A stretch of DNA of 13,890 nucleotides from JBEAOO01 sp041164825 (GTDB lineage Bacteria; Pseudomonadota; Gammaproteobacteria; Burkholderiales; Burkholderiaceae_C), in contig JBEAOO010000030.1 in the NCBI GenBank assembly GCA_041164825.1, forward strand, positions 1-13,890. Reading direction: 5' to 3'. Positions within the stretch are counted from its first letter, which is position 1, and each line of letters begins with the position of its first letter. A program made the translations under genes and the position numbers. The notes under the pieces were generated by a model. The model was not told the origin of the DNA. It saw only the letters and a list, made by a program, of their open reading frames with translations, and did no database searches. Positions 13,317 through 13,890 of this stretch are shown piece by piece.

Positions 13317-13890
13317 TCAAATCGACATCATGTCCCGCACGCCCTGGGCTTCCATCTCGTGGCCGCGGCCGCGGGCGATGACTTCGCCGCGTTCCATCAC
13401 CAGGTACTGGTCGGCCAGCTCGGCAGCGAAGTCGTAGTACTGCTCGACCAGCACGATGGCCATGGTTTTGCGGTCGGCCAGCATGCGGATCACGCGGCCG
13501 ATGTCTTTGATGATGCTGGGCTGGATGCCTTCGGTGGGCTCGTCCAAGATCAGCAGCTTGGGGCCGGCTGCGAGTGCGCGGGCGATGGCGAGTTGCTGCT
13601 GCTGACCGCCTGAGAGATCGCCGCCGCGGCGGTTGATCATTTGCTTCAACACCGGAAACAGCTCGAACAACTCGGCCGGGATGGCCGTGCCGCCGGGCTT
13701 GGACGCCAGGCCCATGCGCAGGTTGTCTTCCACCGTGAGCCGGCCAAAAATCTCGCGGCCTTGCGGCACATAGCCCACGCCTTTGCGCACGCGCTCGTAG
13801 GGCGTGTCGCGGGTGATGGCGAGTTGCTGCTGCTGACCGCCTGAGAGATCGCCGCCGCGGCGGTTGATCATTTGCTTCAACACCGGAAAC
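13317..13890 (-). CDS. urtE: UrtE, urea ABC transporter ATP-binding subunit, 3' part with aberrant 5' end
   Basis: This is the C-terminal two thirds of a LivF/UrtE-type ABC ATPase that powers urea uptake with UrtABCD. Seen from the right: T-R-D-T-P-Y-E-R-V and G-Y-V-P-Q-G-R-E-I-F (Q-loop, about 13746-13772), L-S-G-G-Q-Q-Q-Q signature (about 13596-13616), Walker B L-L-I-L-D-E-P (about 13536-13556), and a UrtE-like end G-H-E-M-E-A-Q-G-V-R-D-M-M-S-I. The Walker A part lies beyond the window. Before T-R-D-T, where UrtE should read D-I, the sequence instead repeats the signature region (F-P-V-L-K-Q-M...Q-L-A-I), in frame and open to the window end. So the true gene is probably 13317-13814 and onward, with 13815-13890 a duplicate or a misjoin. 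The GTG at 13881-13883 is internal, not a start. Confidence 0.9.
   Translation of the reverse strand, partial: FPVLKQMINRRGGDLSGGQQQQLAITRDTPYERVRKGVGYVPQGREIFGRLTVEDNLRMGLASKPGGTAIPAELFELFPVLKQMINRRGGDLSGGQQQQLAIARALAAGPKLLILDEPTEGIQPSIIKDIGRVIRMLADRKTMAIVLVEQYYDFAAELADQYLVMERGEVIARGRGHEMEAQGVRDMMSI
13584..13659. repeat. Copy A of a 76-bp exact direct repeat (native urtE position)
   Basis: These 76 bases are identical to 13815-13890. In this copy they encode the normal UrtE stretch from F-P-V-L-K-Q-M through the ABC signature to L-A-I, followed by A-R-A-L as expected for the family, so this is the native location. Six further bases match on the left after a single mismatch at 13583. Confidence 0.95.
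13815..13890. repeat. Copy B of the 76-bp exact direct repeat (window end)
   Basis: Identical to 13584-13659 at an offset of 231 bp (77 codons), running to the last base of the window. Here it is joined to T-R-D-T-P-Y, a context in which this sequence does not belong in UrtE. The junction is at CGCGGG(C/T)GAT, a short shared stretch that could have promoted either recombination or a false assembly join. Confidence 0.95.

Noticed and set aside
11809..13320. A 503-residue open frame on the - strand opposite the 445-aa gene
   Set aside because: Translation is Gly/Gln/His/Arg-rich with no recognisable structure; the + strand protein has an export signal and coherent helical pattern.

Overview
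This is a GC-rich chromosomal stretch with almost every third codon position G or C. It looks like a betaproteobacterium of the Burkholderiales, most likely Comamonadaceae. That assignment rests on base composition, on the MSHA/type IV pilus gene set, and on neighbours (PCuAC copper chaperone, DUF2946, low-affinity iron permease, UrtE) that are common there. It is inference, because no marker gene is present.

Left part (1-8566): a mannose-sensitive-haemagglutinin (MSHA)-type IV pilus biogenesis locus. The window opens inside the C-terminus of an MshQ-like DUF6701 protein. A small antisense SRPBCC/AHSA1 gene follows, and then a six- to seven-gene unit on the + strand: mshI, a PilN-domain gene, mshJ, mshK, mshL, mshM, mshN. 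The first five are joined by four successive 4-base ATGA stop/start overlaps, so they are almost certainly co-translated. MshI, the PilN-like protein, MshJ and MshK would form the inner-membrane and periplasmic alignment complex. MshL is the outer-membrane secretin, MshM an ExeA-like AAA+ ATPase, and MshN a membrane-anchored TPR protein. The extension ATPase (mshE), platform protein (mshG) and pilins are not in the window. The order, with mshQ before mshI, differs from the Vibrio arrangement.

Middle (8567-11275): about 350 bp without a convincing gene but with several good stem-loops (candidate structured RNA or dispersed repeat). Four genes on the - strand follow: a glutathione S-transferase, a periplasmic copper chaperone PCu(A)C with a complete metal site, a DUF2946 protein, and a low-affinity iron permease family protein. 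The last three suggest a small metal-handling neighbourhood.

Right part (11375-13890): two divergent genes that I cannot assign to a known function (a 145-aa protein on - and a 445-aa exported or membrane-anchored protein on +), then the 3' part of urtE (urea ABC transporter ATPase) on -. The last 76 bases of the window exactly repeat an internal segment of urtE 231 bp away, in frame. This is either a tandem duplication cut by the window edge or, more likely, an assembly artefact. No insertion sequence, integrase, CRISPR array, tRNA or rRNA was seen.
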